From positions 9,040,418 through 9,104,417 of the forward strand of contig JBBCBC010000026.1 in assembly GCA_037126765.1 (NCBI GenBank): a DNA stretch of 64,000 nt, given 5' to 3'. The position numbers were made by a program, and so were the translations under genes. Under the pieces are notes generated by a model. That model was given only the letters and a program-made list of their open reading frames with translations. It had not been told where the DNA came from and ran no database searches. Within the stretch, counting starts at the first letter, position 1; every line of letters begins with the position of its first letter. Source of the stretch: Stenogyne calaminthoides. Taxonomy: Eukaryota; Streptophyta; Magnoliopsida; Lamiales; Lamiaceae. Positions 31,080-41,669 of the stretch are shown one piece after another.

Positions 31080-32202
31080 ATCATGTTTGTCGACTCAAGA
31101 AAGCTTTCTTGTGCTTGGTTCCAACGGCTAAGTAGTTTTCTTCTCAGCATTGGTTTTGCTTGTAGCCATTCAGACTCATCTCTTTTTATCTTTATCCGGG
31201 ATAAGTGTATCATTTATCTTCTTGTGTATGTTGATGATTTCATCCTTACAGGAAATATGCTCAACAAGCTTGCTTTTTTCATCTCTCGGCTTCGTCAGGA
31301 ATTTGCTATCAAGACCTTGGCAAGCTGAGTTACTTTCTTGGTCTCGAGGTCGCCTTCACTACCGACGGTTTGTTTCTTAATCAGGCTAAGTATACACGTG
31401 ACATCTTGAAACGTGCTCATATGGAGGACTTTAAGCCCGTTTCTACACCTTTGGCAGCATGTCTTAAGTTATCCTCTGACGGAACTTCATTTGGTGATCC
31501 TATGTTGTATCGTTCTTTGGTTGGAGCACCCCAGTATCTCACCATTAGTCGTCCTGATATCTCATTTGCTGTAAATCTAGTAAGTCAATTTCTCCAAAAG
31601 CCTACCACAGATCATTTTCAGGCGGTGAAACGAATACTTCATTACGTTAAACACACGGCTTCCTTTGGTCTTTCCTTCTCTCGTAGATCCAAACCTACTA
31701 TTATTGGATATACTGATGCTGACTGGGCTCATTGCCTTGAGACGAGATGATCTACTTATGGCTATTCAATCTTTCTTGGTGGAAACTTAATTCATGGAGT
31801 GCTAAAAAGCAGCCCACTGTCTCCCGTTCCAGTTGTGAGTCTGAATATCGGGCACTTGCTAATGCTGCTTTTGAGATTATTTGCATCACACAATTGCTTA
31901 AGGAGCTGACAATACATTCTTCTACTCCTCCCCGACTTTTGTGTGATAACAACAATGTTGTTTTCCTTAGTCAAAATTCGGAAGCTCCCAAACGTGCCAA
32001 ACACATTGACATTGACTATCATTTTGTCAGAGAGTTGATTTCATCAGGAAAACTCATCACTGAATTTGTTATTTCAAAGTTACAGATTGCAGACATATTT
32101 AAGAAGTCCTTCCCGCGTCCACTATTTGAGTTCTTCAGATCCAAGCTTCGAGTTGGACCTCATCCCACGTCTTGCTTGAGGGGGGATGATAGCAAGAAAT
32201 AA
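31080..32202 (+). pseudogene. RT (C-terminal part) and RNase H of element 4
   Basis: The plus strand encodes AWFQRLSSFLLSIGFACSHS, LLVYVDDFILTGN (catalytic YVDD, about 31210-31250), then after a frameshift near 31325 YFLGLEVAFTTDGLFLNQAK, ISRPDISFAVNLVSQFL and GYTDADWAHCLETR. A stop and a second frameshift near 31748 precede RNase H, with SCESEYRALANAAFEI, RAKHIDIDYHFVRELISSGK and ADIFKKSFPRP. The YVDD and the RNase H residues (D in TDADW, E in SCESEY, D in LLCDNN) are all visible, but not in one frame. Confidence 0.88.
32175..32186 (+). other. Polypurine tract of element 4
   Basis: TTGAGGGGGGA lies directly before the TGATAG start of the 3' LTR. Confidence 0.75.
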
Positions 32203-32373
32203 TACTCCTGATTTCTAGTCTTGAATATAGGAGTGAATAATTTGTCTTTATTGCTGATTGATTGTAAATTAAATGTACATTAATTATTTTCCTAGTTTAT
32301 GTATCTCTTAAGTGTATAAATTAGTCTGTAATCTGTCAATTTTCTTCATGGTGAATAATATTTTTCACTTACA
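32187..32373 (+). repeat. 3' LTR of element 4 (187 bp)
   Basis: It starts TGATAGCAAG and ends CACTTACA, with a TATA-like gtgtataaatt near 32313, followed by target duplication ACAAG. The matching 5' LTR is reduced to 12 bp at 30545. Confidence 0.85.
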
Positions 32374-32378
32374 ACAAG

Positions 32379-32760
32379 AAAAATTAGACACAAGACTCAT
32401 CAGGATCTTGTCCAAAGCATAAACTCTTTATGGCTTTCACCAAACCTGATATTTCAAGACCTAAGCGTTTGCGTAGTCTGTAACAAAACTTATTAAGTTT
32501 GCATAACATTACTGAAAAGGTCAAAGTTTACATCCTACATAGCTTCTTTAAATGGAGTGGGTCCTGCACTTGCTCTCTAGAGACCGCCTCAAAAGACTCT
32601 CTATAACCCTCCCACTAGGTCTAAGTTGTAAAGACTCTTAAATAAATGTAATTTGTTCTTGTTCTCCATGTCCCCATTATCTGATTTAGCATTTGCAAGA
32701 AACTGATCACTAGGGGAATGATCTTCAACTACATCATGTATTGGTACAACAATTGACATA
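32379..32760 (-). pseudogene. Integrase-RT linker and RT start of the copia relic
   Basis: On the minus strand, just beside the target duplication, GLVKAIKSLCFGQDPDESCV can be read, the RT block that normally precedes YVDD by about 20 residues. Farther upstream an LRPSGRVIE-like segment recalls the LRRSGRV linker of Tork-type elements. It is interrupted by stops and by the MULE at 32771. Confidence 0.6.
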
Positions 32761-33302
32761 GTAGGTGAAAGAGTTTTTTGCACTTTTGGTCCCATGAGAC
32801 ACACCATGTTTTCAAACGAGTACCACCTATGACAGAACTAGTCCCAAACAATTTGTAACTTGCAAATTTGGTCACAAAATTTATAAAATTTGTAATTCGG
32901 TCCCAAAATCTCACGGTCCGTGACGGGAGACTTTTAGCCGCCTAATAAACATTGTTTAACATATAATTAATTTGTGTTAAATATTAATCTGTCTTAACAA
33001 ATTAATTAAGAGTGTTTTGCACTTTTGTTCCCATGAATCACGCCATGTTTTCAATCTAGTCACACCACTGGTAGAATTAGTCCCACAAGAATTTTAATTT
33101 GCAAATGTGGTCCCACAATTTACCAAATTTGCACATTTGGTACCAAAATTAATATGTGTTAAACATTAATCTGTCTTAACAAATTAATTAATCTCCACAA
33201 CTTAAACTAAACATAAAAAATTGATTTACACACACTAACTCACACATACTACACGTTTCTGAGAGAAAAAAAGAGGAAAAATCGCGAGAACCCTAAAATC
33301 GC

Positions 33303-33894
33303 TCCAAACCCAGAAAATCTGTCGAGGAGGAAGCATTGTCTAGCAAATTCCGTCACATTTCAGTACACACTCAATTTTGCGGAGGAAGAATCTTGTTAAA
33401 TATGGTGTTGTATATTATGGTAAGTATCTTTGTCCCAGTTTTTTAATTTTATTCAATCTTTTTGGGGATTTTGTGTTGGGTGTTCCATTTTAGTGATAAA
33501 ATTCCTCTGGGCTTTGATTTTCATTGTTTATTAGATTTTAGGATTCGATTTGAGTGCAGTGGAGGCACAGTGAGTTTGTTTGACTTTGTGGAACGTTCTC
33601 CAAACCCAGAAAATCTGTCGAGGAGGAAGCATTGTCTAGCAAATTCCGTCACATTTCAGTACACGCTCAATGTTGAGGAGGAAGAATCTTGTTAAATATG
33701 GTGTTGTATATTATGGTAAGTATCTTTGTCCCAGTTTTTTAATTTTATTCAATCTTTTTTGGGATTTTGTGTTGGGTGTTCCATTTTAGTGATAAAATTC
33801 CTCTGGGCTTTGATTTTCATTGTTTATTAGATTTTAGGATTCGATTTGAGTACAGTGGAGGCACAGTGAGTTTGTTTGACTTTGTGGAACGTTT
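33303..33894 (+). repeat. 296-bp tandem duplication inside the MULE
   Basis: Bases 33303-33598 and 33599-33894 are almost identical, both starting tccaaacccagaaaatctgt. Each copy has a putative splice donor (attatg|gtaagtatct) and the start of the PB1-like frame. Confidence 0.9.
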
Positions 33895-34159
33895 TAAATG
33901 CACAATTGATTATCTAGATAAACTATGTGAACAGTTAGGTTATTTAGGTAAGAATGTGTATTATGGGGGATGGATGTAGAGTTGTTAATTCGGGCCGGGC
34001 TAAATGGGTCAGCCCGTTTAACCCTGTTATATGCAGGGTTAGGGTCGAGCAATAATGGGACCGTTTAAAACTTGGCCCGGCCCGGACCAATAAACCCCCG
34101 GGCTAAACGGGCTAGCCCACAGGTTAACCGGGGCCAACCCTCCTTGTATTAATAATTTA

Positions 34160-34208
<49 letters not shown>

Positions 34209-34720
34209 TTAAATAGAAACATACTTTCAGTTCTAGATTAGGTTAAGAATTAATTATCGTCGCTACAGGCATTCTGCCGTTCTCGGTTCTTCATTGCGCA
34301 AATTCCACTTCTAGGCTTTCCAAATATAAAGATGGCCGTTGGGAATGGCTATTTCTCCTGGTGTCTCACTTTCTCCAAAATATTCAATATATTTAATTTG
34401 TTAAATAAATATTTCATGCTTCCTTTTCTGTTTAGTATTTAATATTGATTCTTTTTTAAAAAATTCGAAGCCCATTAGGTGGCCTGTTTAGCTCATAACC
34501 CAATAGGGTTAGGTTTATGTCTCAACTATTAGAGGCCCGTTAAAAATGATCCGGTTAAGGCCCGGGACCGTTTAGCCCGCGGCCCTGTAGGGCTGGCCCT
34601 AATGGGTTATGGCCAACCCATTTAACATCTAGATCTAGGTGGAAGGATGATGCAATTCATTTAGTCGAGGGTCAAGAGGTCTGACTACAAAGGTGATGTA
34701 TGTATATGTAACAGATGTGA
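33767..34720 (+). pseudogene. PB1-like N-terminal segment of a MuDR-type protein, interrupted
   Basis: The second repeat copy opens a frame with DFRIRFEYSGGTVSLFDFVE and DYLDKLCEQLGYLGKNVYYG. The pattern 'hydrophobic-strand, GG, ...FDYVD..., LGY' resembles the PB1-like domain found at the start of plant MuDR transposases and related proteins. The frame is cut by an insert at 33977. Joining across it continues plausibly for about 10 residues and then stops. The assignment rests on pattern only. The transposase core and zinc finger are missing. Confidence 0.45.
33977..34631. mobile_element. Non-autonomous hAT-like insert
   Basis: Its ends are TAGAGTTGTTAA... and ...TTAACATCTA, with GC-rich, roughly inverted subterminal blocks (gggccgggctaaatgggtc / gggttatggccaaccc). 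The core is AT-rich and includes an (AT)n run at 34160-34205. The flanking 8-mers gatggatg and gatctagg match at only five positions, so the target duplication is weak. hAT is inferred from the TAG-type end. Confidence 0.45.
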
Positions 34721-35269
34721 AAAACTAGGTTTTGGGAAAAAAATGTGGGAAAAACTTGATTTTCCCACCAATTTTTGTCAAATTTGAATTCAATGGGACT
34801 AAAAGAGAAAGTATATTGGCGCCAAAAAACGTGATTGGCTGAAAATTGGCGCAAAAAATAAATGGAGGGAAGAATTTTGGGTTTTTGGAACCTATGGGAC
34901 CATATGTGCAAGTGGGCCCAAGTAAGTTAATTGATTAATTTTGTGTTAATTATATTTCATAACTTATGGGACTAAAAATGAGACCAAGTGTACAAGTGGT
35001 TGAAAGTTAGTTTAGTGTTAAATGTGTATTAATTATGTTGGATAACATATGGGACCAAGTTTGCAAGTGATTGAATGGTGGTTAAGTGTTAAATGTGTAT
35101 TAAATATGTTGCATAATGTTTGAGACCAAATCTGCAAGTAAAGTTAACGGTTTCCGTCACGGTGGGACAAATTCTGAAAGTTTGGGACTAGTTCTGCCAG
35201 ATTTGGGACTCGTTTGAAAACATGGTGTGTCCCGTGGGACCAAAAGTGCAAAAAACTCGTTGGTGAAAT

Positions 35270-36330
35270 TTCATTATTTCTCCAACTAAATTTAACAACA
35301 ATAGGTGATAGAAATTTAAATCCATATTGAATATGTTCAATGTAGGTAACTAGATTAGATAAATTGGAAACATTTTATGTACTTGTCCTCTAAGAAGATT
35401 GCACTTGTACTCACAAATGCGTTCTTTATCCCAAGGACTGTAGATCTATTTAATTAATTAATTCGATTGAATATATATAATTATTAAAATCCTTTAGAGA
35501 GTTATTTGAATTGTAGAAATAAATTTTACAATTCGGATTTCTCCTTGTTTTTCAACATTTTCACCTTCTATCAATTGAATTTAACAATCAAAGTCTTCAA
35601 CAATTTAGTAGACCGATTTTACAACTATTTATTATAAATCAACTTGCGAGGATTAGAGATATCGAACGAAGTTCGTCTAGTCACTAAGAAATTATTGACG
35701 AAAATTCATAGCATCATTCTCTAGTTAGTAGCCAATTGTGCATTGTTAACTGCAAAGTTTTTTGAAATGAGTATTTTTCATGTAAAACTTGTTCGAAGTA
35801 TAAAACTGGTGCAAATTTACATATGATTCAATAGAAACAAATAATAATATTTAGTAAAAACCACTAATGCTAATCAAGTAAAATTGTTTAGTGAAAATAG
35901 AGGATATTGTTCACTAGAAACATTTAATACCGTTCGGTAAAAACATATAGTATTATTCAATGAAACAAGGGATATAATTTAAAAAAAAATCATATTATGA
36001 ACAAGTTTCATAGGAGAATTTGTCTTATAAAATTAAACACAAATATCACGCTCATCAAACCCGAATGCGCATGCACACTTAGTGTGACATTTTGGCACTG
36101 AATTATTATCAACTAGTATATCGCTCGTGCGCTGCACGTGTCGGTTGTAAGTATAAAATGAATATGGTGTAAAATATATGCGTTTTCGTAGTAAATGAAG
36201 TAGAAAGAATTATTTTATCTATAACTAATTTTTTTTTCTTATACTTGTCAATATTTTTTATATTCCACAATGCTTTTTTTTCTCATTTCGATACTGGAAA
36301 AGTGTACATTGTTAAATAAGGCAAAGTCTT
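35270..36330. other. AT-rich spacer
   Basis: No gene is seen. Loosely repeated 'gttcactagaaacatttaat' type words occur at 35870-35990, and a GC-richer patch atatcgctcgtgcgctgcac at 36118 interrupts an otherwise AT-rich stretch. Confidence 0.4.
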
Positions 36331-36560
36331 GTATGCACTAGGTGCACCGTGTAATTCAAGTTTATCTTTTTAAACTGCATGCAACTTGTTTTTCTAAAAC
36401 GTTCGGCTTATTTACACCAAAACGTTCAACTTGTTTTACACTGAAAAAAATGTTTAAGTGTAAATAAGTTGAATGTTTCAGGAAAATAATTTGCAGGTTT
36501 CAAAATACAATTGAGTTGTACGGTGCACCTGTTGCGTAGGAGACTTACTCATTAAATAAT
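36330..36560. repeat. Small inverted-repeat element with 'ggtgcacc' ends
   Basis: A segment runs from aggtgcaccgtgtaattcaa (36342) to ttgagttgtacggtgcacct (36511), roughly inverted, with a hairpin-rich middle (acttatttacac.../...gtgtaaataagt). Similar pieces occur at about 59330-59500 and 60190-60310, and a partial one near 42850-42905. I take it to be a MITE family without an assigned superfamily. Confidence 0.5.
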
Positions 36561-37301
36561 GCAAGTTTGAAATGTAACTTTTTTTCTTACAATTTTGAAT
36601 TATTTCCTTATTATTAAACCACATTGAATATCACATGTTGCTGTCACTCCCTTCGCATATCGAAATTTTCAAACCATCCCGCCCAGTTACTCTGGACATG
36701 GAAATATATAATTGCCTAACATAGAAACTTGATCTCCTTAAGAAAGTCCAAAAATATTAAGTGATTGTCACCAACTCTTGTAAATGGTTATATCGTAAGA
36801 TACTATTAGTCAAAGTTGTCTTCTCAAAAACTTAAAAAAGAGTCTACCATCTGATGGAGTCGACATTATTCCCGGAACCTACACCCTTTTGTCATGTGTT
36901 GGTCTCGATTAGTATTTTCATTTAGAAAACGGGGGTACTCGAGCTTTATCACAACCAACTTAGTGTAGTTTTACGGGAAAAATATTTTTTAAGGACAATA
37001 ACTTTGGGGGGTTGTGTTTTAAGGACAATATGTTTTCCGGCTTGTAAATGTAGGACAATAACTTTTAAAATCTGTAAATGTAGGACAATAATTTTTAAAA
37101 TATGTAAATGTAGGCCATTTGAGCCCAAACTACATTCAATTTTGGGCTTCTCTGCCACGTAAGTGCCACCTCAATTAAAAAAGCCACGTCCTCCGCCACA
37201 TCACTTTTATTAAATCACTATCTTCCTAAAGCAACATAATAAAAAAAACGTATTCTCATTTCCTATATCTAATAAGAAAACCGATCGAAGCCTAGGAGCT
37301 A

Positions 37302-37760
37302 ATGGAGGAGTTTCCGAAGCACCTACCGTGCAGATCTGACTGTTTCTACATCGGACAAATCACCCCCGCCCTCTCCGACCACGAGCGCCTCCTCCCCGGC
37401 AACAATTACTTCCTCCTTCCGGCATATTTCTTGCAGTCGACGCTGACGTTCGCGACGCTGATACGGTGCAGATCCACCGTCCCGGGGAAGAGCCCGACGT
37501 TCGAGGTGGAGAAGGCGCCGTCAGGCGGACTGAGAATCAAGGTGACGGAGGAGATGATGATGCAGTACCAAAAGGCGCAGGCGGAGGCGGCAACGAAGGC
37601 GGAGAGGATCATCGGAGTTTGTAACACGCCGCAGCTGAGGAAGGACTACGATTTGCTGGTAGGGCGGCGGCTGCAATGGAAGCCAAAGCTCGATACGATT
37701 TCGGGGAAGAAAGGGCAACAGAAGAAGAAAATGAGGAAGACGAAATCGAGTTTGCTATGA
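37302..37760 (+). pseudogene. PADRE (DUF4228) gene fragment inside the MULE, N-terminus missing
   Basis: The open frame of 152 aa matches the PADRE/DUF4228 plant family. Visible features are FPKHLPCRSDCFYIGQ, then ALSDHERLLPGNNYFLLPAY (the family's LxPGxxYFLLP motif, residues about 24-43), a variable middle and the C-terminal VCNTPQLRKDYDLLVGRRLQ and WKPKLDTI block. Family members are stress- and pathogen-responsive proteins that normally begin about 35-40 residues earlier with a conserved MGN(C)-type N-terminus. That part is absent here and the first ATG lies just inside the TIR. The fragment is GC-richer than its surroundings. The last 85 bp overlap, in another frame, the transposase ORF. 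I read it as a captured exon. Confidence 0.75.
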
Positions 37761-39149
37761 TGGTACGACATCGTTTTGGTGGTGGTGTAGGTAGATTGTT
37801 TATGATAGGGGGTAGCCAATTTTTAGAGGATTTGAATCAGTCCATACTTTGGAATGGATTACAAGCCCTTTTTTTGAGAGATTGCCCTTATGCATATCAT
37901 GTTCATTGCTTTGCTCATCGGTTCCAATTAGCATTAGTTGCTGCAGGTGGAAAAGTACGACAAGTTTATTGTTTCTTTTCAAGCTTGAAGAAGATCGTAA
38001 ATATTGTTGGTGCTTCTCCTAAGCGTCATGCCGAACTACAATCCGCTCAAGCTATGGAAATTGCAGAAAAGATAACTACAGGAGAACGTGAAATAAGCAG
38101 AGGTGCTAATCAAATGGGTAGTCTGCATCGTCCAGGAGAAACTCGTTGGAGTTCTCATTTTGATTCCACGTGTAGTTTGATTGATATGTATGGTGCGGTG
38201 ATTACTGTGCTTCAGCATATGTCAGATGAGGGTTCTTCTTACGATACAAGTGGTGAAGCTTATGGGTGTTTGATGGTAATGAGATCTTTTGAGTTTGTAT
38301 TCATTCTACACTTGATGAATAAAAATTTTGGGACTTTCGGATATGCTTTTGTCGATCTTTTGCGACAAAAAGCCTCTTGATATCTTGAATGCAATGGATC
38401 TTGTCTCAAGCACTAAAAGTTTACTTAACTTGTTGAGGGATGAAGGTTTTGATTGTCTTCTAGCACATGTTGAGTCAGTTTGTAGAGATTATCACATTGT
38501 CATACCAAATATGGATGATCACTATGAAATGGAGTGTATGCGTTCATGTCAACAAGTGGATGTTATCACGTTTGGACATCATTACCAATTTGATGTCTTT
38601 AACGAGGCAATAAATTCACAGGTGAATGAAATCATTAATAGGTTCAATGATGAGACGGTGGAACTTCTTAAGCTTAGTGCTGCCTTGGATCCGAAAGATA
38701 ACTTAAGTTTATTTAACGAAGATCATATTTATGATCTCGCTGATAAATTTTATCCTGATGATTTTACTGATCAAGAAATGCGCTGTTTGAGAGTTGAATT
38801 ACAGCATTACAAAGTTGATATGTTTTCTAATGAAAGTTTTCAGAATTTGTCAACTATTTCTGAATTATCCCAGAAATTGGTCGAGATAAACAAGACGAAA
38901 TCGTATACTATGATTTCGAGGTTGATTCATCTTGTTTTGACACTTCTGTTACCCACGGCTGACGATTTAAGCGAGCATTTTCAAAGAATGAAGCATGTGA
39001 AGAGTGTTCTTCGAAACAAAATGGAGAGTGATTACCTATCAGATTCTATGGTTATCTACATTGAGAGAGAACTATTTGAAGACATTGATCATGATTCTGT
39101 TATCGATGAATTTTATCAGATAAAGAATCGTAGGGCACAACTTATGTAA
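37676..39149 (+). pseudogene. hAT transposase C-terminal two-thirds (ZMYM1-like), one frameshift
   Basis: Two overlapping open stretches, 37676-38380 and 38328-39149, give one hAT protein once a frameshift near 38350 is allowed for. Recognisable blocks are NGLQALFLRDCPYAYHVHCF with AHRFQLALVA, VNIVGASPKRHAELQ, GETRWSSHFD, then KLSAALDPKDN and the C-terminal dimerisation part (LSEHFQRMKHVKSVLRNKME, YIERELFEDIDHDSVIDEFY). This is the order found in plant 'zinc finger MYM-type protein 1-like' hAT proteins. The zinc finger and first part of the catalytic domain are missing, and the reading frame opens within the PADRE fragment. The first 35 residues before NGLQAL are not clearly hAT. It is inactive. 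Confidence 0.8.
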
Positions 39150-39599
39150 AAAAAAAATATATTATACTGTATTTATTTCGAGCTTTCAGCCCACCCTACA
39201 TTTTGATCCTGGATCTGCCCTTGACTTTGACTTGTTACATAATTATACAAATTTATGTTTTTAAGTAATTTTCTTTACTTGAACGAGATAACCGAGCGAG
39301 CAGCCTCTTTTTTCTTATTAGATATAGGAAATGAGAAAAACGTTTTTTATATTATGTTGCTTAAAGAAGATAGTGATTTAATAAAAATGATGTGGCGGAG
39401 GACATGGCTTTTTTTAATTGAGGTGGCGCTTAAGTGGCAGAGAAGCCCGAAATTGAATGTAGTTTGGGCTCAAATGACCTAGATTTACATATTTTAAAAA
39501 TTACTGTCCTACATTTACAGATTTTAAAAGTTTTTGTCCTACATTTACAAGCCCGAAAACATATTGTCCTTAAAAAAATATTTTTCCCGTAATTTTACA

Positions 39600-40105
39600 A
39601 TTTAACTAATATTATAAATTAATAATTTAATTTTAAATGATCCAACTAATAATTTGCATCTAATGTCAATAGTGCATTTGCATCTAATGTCAATAGTGCA
39701 TATACTAACTTATAGTCATTTGACTAATCAATTTAAAAATCCCATATAATGTAAATAATCATACAAACAAATATATAAATTATAGATTTCATATACTCCC
39801 TTTGTCCCGCAATTACTTACACACTTGCCTTATTTGGACGTGCCAAAAAAAAGAAAATCATTAATTCATAAGCTACACCCTCATAATATTCACAAATTTA
39901 CACAAAATGTCATTACTTTTTGACCCACACATACACACAATTCAATTATGTACTTTACGTTATACATTAAGGTTTACAAAATTGTCTCTCAACTCCTATA
40001 CTAAATCCTCTTTTCTTAATATGTGTGTCATTACATATGTGAAAGAAATTTTAGGACGGATGAAGTATATAATATTCACCATGTTTTTTTGGGTGAGTGA
40101 CTAAT
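39600..40105. other. AT-rich spacer
   Basis: A short direct repeat (tttgcatctaatgtcaatagtgcat, twice, 39653-39700) is the only structure seen. No gene. Confidence 0.4.
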
Positions 40106-40109
40106 AAGT

Positions 40110-41665
40110 ACAATCCAAGAACCCAATTTTCCTAACTCCCTAGTACAAAGTGAATTTTTCATTCCCTACTTTGCCCCTTCAGCTCGTCCATGTAATCCGA
40201 AGGCTAACCCACGTGACCAACTGCCACACTGATGATTCCTGCAAACATGTCCCCTCAAAAGGTAAAAAAATATTATTTATATAAATTGTAAAAAGTTTAA
40301 TTACTGACGCACTTAAATCATCACTTTTTCCTTCATCTTTTAATTATAAAAACTTTAAATTAATTATTTTATATTAGACATGAATACAAAATTGGGCCCA
40401 TTTTTTCGAGTTGTTGTTTTTTGGCCCTTTTTTTTAAAAAAATTTCAAGCCATTGTATTTTTTTTTAACCGAAAGAATGCATATAAAAATACAAAAAAAA
40501 AATGGCATATCTCAAAAAATATCCATCTTTCCTTTTTTCAGATTTTTTTGTTTTGTTTTGAACACTTATTTTATCAGTTAATTGATCTTTCGAGTTTTAC
40601 CTTCCACGGACCCAAAAATATATAATGCATAAGCGATAAAATAAAATGCATAATCGACAAAATAAATGCACTGTCCTGATATATATTGCATAAAACTCCA
40701 ATAAATTGCATAAAAACCTATAAAAATGTATATAAATATTCAGTGAAAAATGCATTGTTCAAAAATAAAAATACATTTGTTCATATAAAAATATAAAAAA
40801 TACACATTGTTCAATATAAAAATCTACAAAATTGCACAAAAAAATATCTTCATAAGAATCAATTTATATCTTCACGTGTCTTCATCCGTTGAGATATAGA
40901 TCTACAAAATAAAATTTGTGTAAATCAATTAAATTGCAACAAAATCCCAAAAATAAATCCATAAAAAGATGCAGTAATTTGAAAAATAGATCCAGTCTGT
41001 ATAAACTGCAATTAAATAACAAGAAATCCCCAAATTTAGATCCACAAAAATCATCATATTTGCAAGTGTGGAAAAGATAAATCTAAAACAAATGTTGAAG
41101 CAAATCAAGATATTGTGAAGTTTGCCCACCGTCTTGCAAGTTTGCCCATCAGTCTTCTACAAAATCTGTATAAACTGCAACCACCATCGTTGCCCAACAC
41201 CACTGCAACCACCCACCACTGGTCAAAATCAAATGCCGCCACCCACCATCTTCTTCGTCACACGCCGCCGCCCGCACACCACCGCACCCAAAAAACTCAT
41301 CCGCTCATAAAAAATTCATTGCAGGGTCATATCCTTCTTCATCGCTGTTGTCGTTGTCTTCTACTCGCCGCCCCCTTCTTTCTCTTTACTCGCCGGCCCT
41401 TGCAGGCCAATTTTCTTTTTTCTTTTTTTTTTAATAGAAATATTTTAGAGAGAGAAAAATAGAGAGATAAAGAGAATTTGAAACTAGATGAGAATTGATT
41501 TGGACGATCAATTAATTTGAGTAAATGGGAATTGATTTGGACGGTGAATTTTGTTCTTTTGTGGGGCAAGGGTTATAATGACTTTTTACACCCAAATTTG
41601 TAGTGGGTAGTTATTAAGAAAAGTGATTGCAGTGGGTAGTTAGTTAGGCACCACTTGATAGGCCT
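40110..41665. mobile_element. Probable non-autonomous TIR element
   Basis: The left border region (ccctagtacaaagtgaattt...ccctactttgcccc, 40137-40188) is roughly inverted relative to the right (ggggcaagggttataatgac...tgtagtgggtag, 41562-41620). The interior is AT-rich, with repeated 'tgcataaaa' words at 40620-40810 and a GC-rich, Pro/His-codon-like patch at 41180-41400. Ends and target duplication are not precise, so the class is a guess. Confidence 0.35.
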
Positions 41666-41669
41666 TATT

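Larger units (their letters stand above)
30545..32373 (+). mobile_element. Rearranged Ty1-copia copy (element 4) with internal inversion and perfect 5-bp target duplication
   Basis: The element is flanked by ACAAG on both sides (30540-30544 and 32374-32378). It begins with only the first 12 bp of its LTR (tgatagcaagaa, 30545-30556) and ends with a full 187-bp LTR (32187-32373) starting TGATAGCAAGAAATAATACT and ending TTACA. Between them an inverted piece (about 30557-31060, minus coding) is followed by a plus-strand piece (about 31080-32186) with RT and RNase H. Gag, protease and most of integrase are missing. Removing the element and one ACAAG restores the RT of the surrounding relic. Confidence 0.88.
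32771..35258 (+). mobile_element. MULE-type TIR element (2.5 kb) with a near-perfect 10-bp target duplication
   Basis: The termini are inverted repeats of about 85 bp beginning GAGTTTTTTGCACTTTTGGT at both ends. The flanks are gtaggtgaaa (32761-32770) and gttggtgaaa (35259-35268), one mismatch in ten; 9- to 10-bp duplications are typical of Mutator-like elements. A second, direct copy of the terminus (gagtgttttgcacttttgtt) lies at 33010, so one end is duplicated or a related element is nested. Inside are a 296-bp tandem duplication and a hAT-like insert. No complete transposase is present. Confidence 0.82.
36965..39598. mobile_element. Long-TIR MULE-like element carrying a host gene fragment and a hAT transposase
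   Basis: Inverted repeats of about 300 bp (36965-37280 and 39310-39598) enclose two coding fragments. The outermost shared word is tacgggaaaaatatttttt, and the arms contain tandem 'tgtaaatgtaggacaataa' units. The arms match in inverted order through gccacgtcctccgccacatc and tcatttcctatatctaataa up to the inner edge. I found no clear target duplication. Long TIRs around captured gene pieces are characteristic of Pack-MULEs. No MULE transposase is present, so it would be non-autonomous. Confidence 0.75.

Noticed and set aside
34160..34205. An AT run as an origin or regulatory element
   Set aside because: It is a plain dinucleotide microsatellite inside a hAT-like insert.
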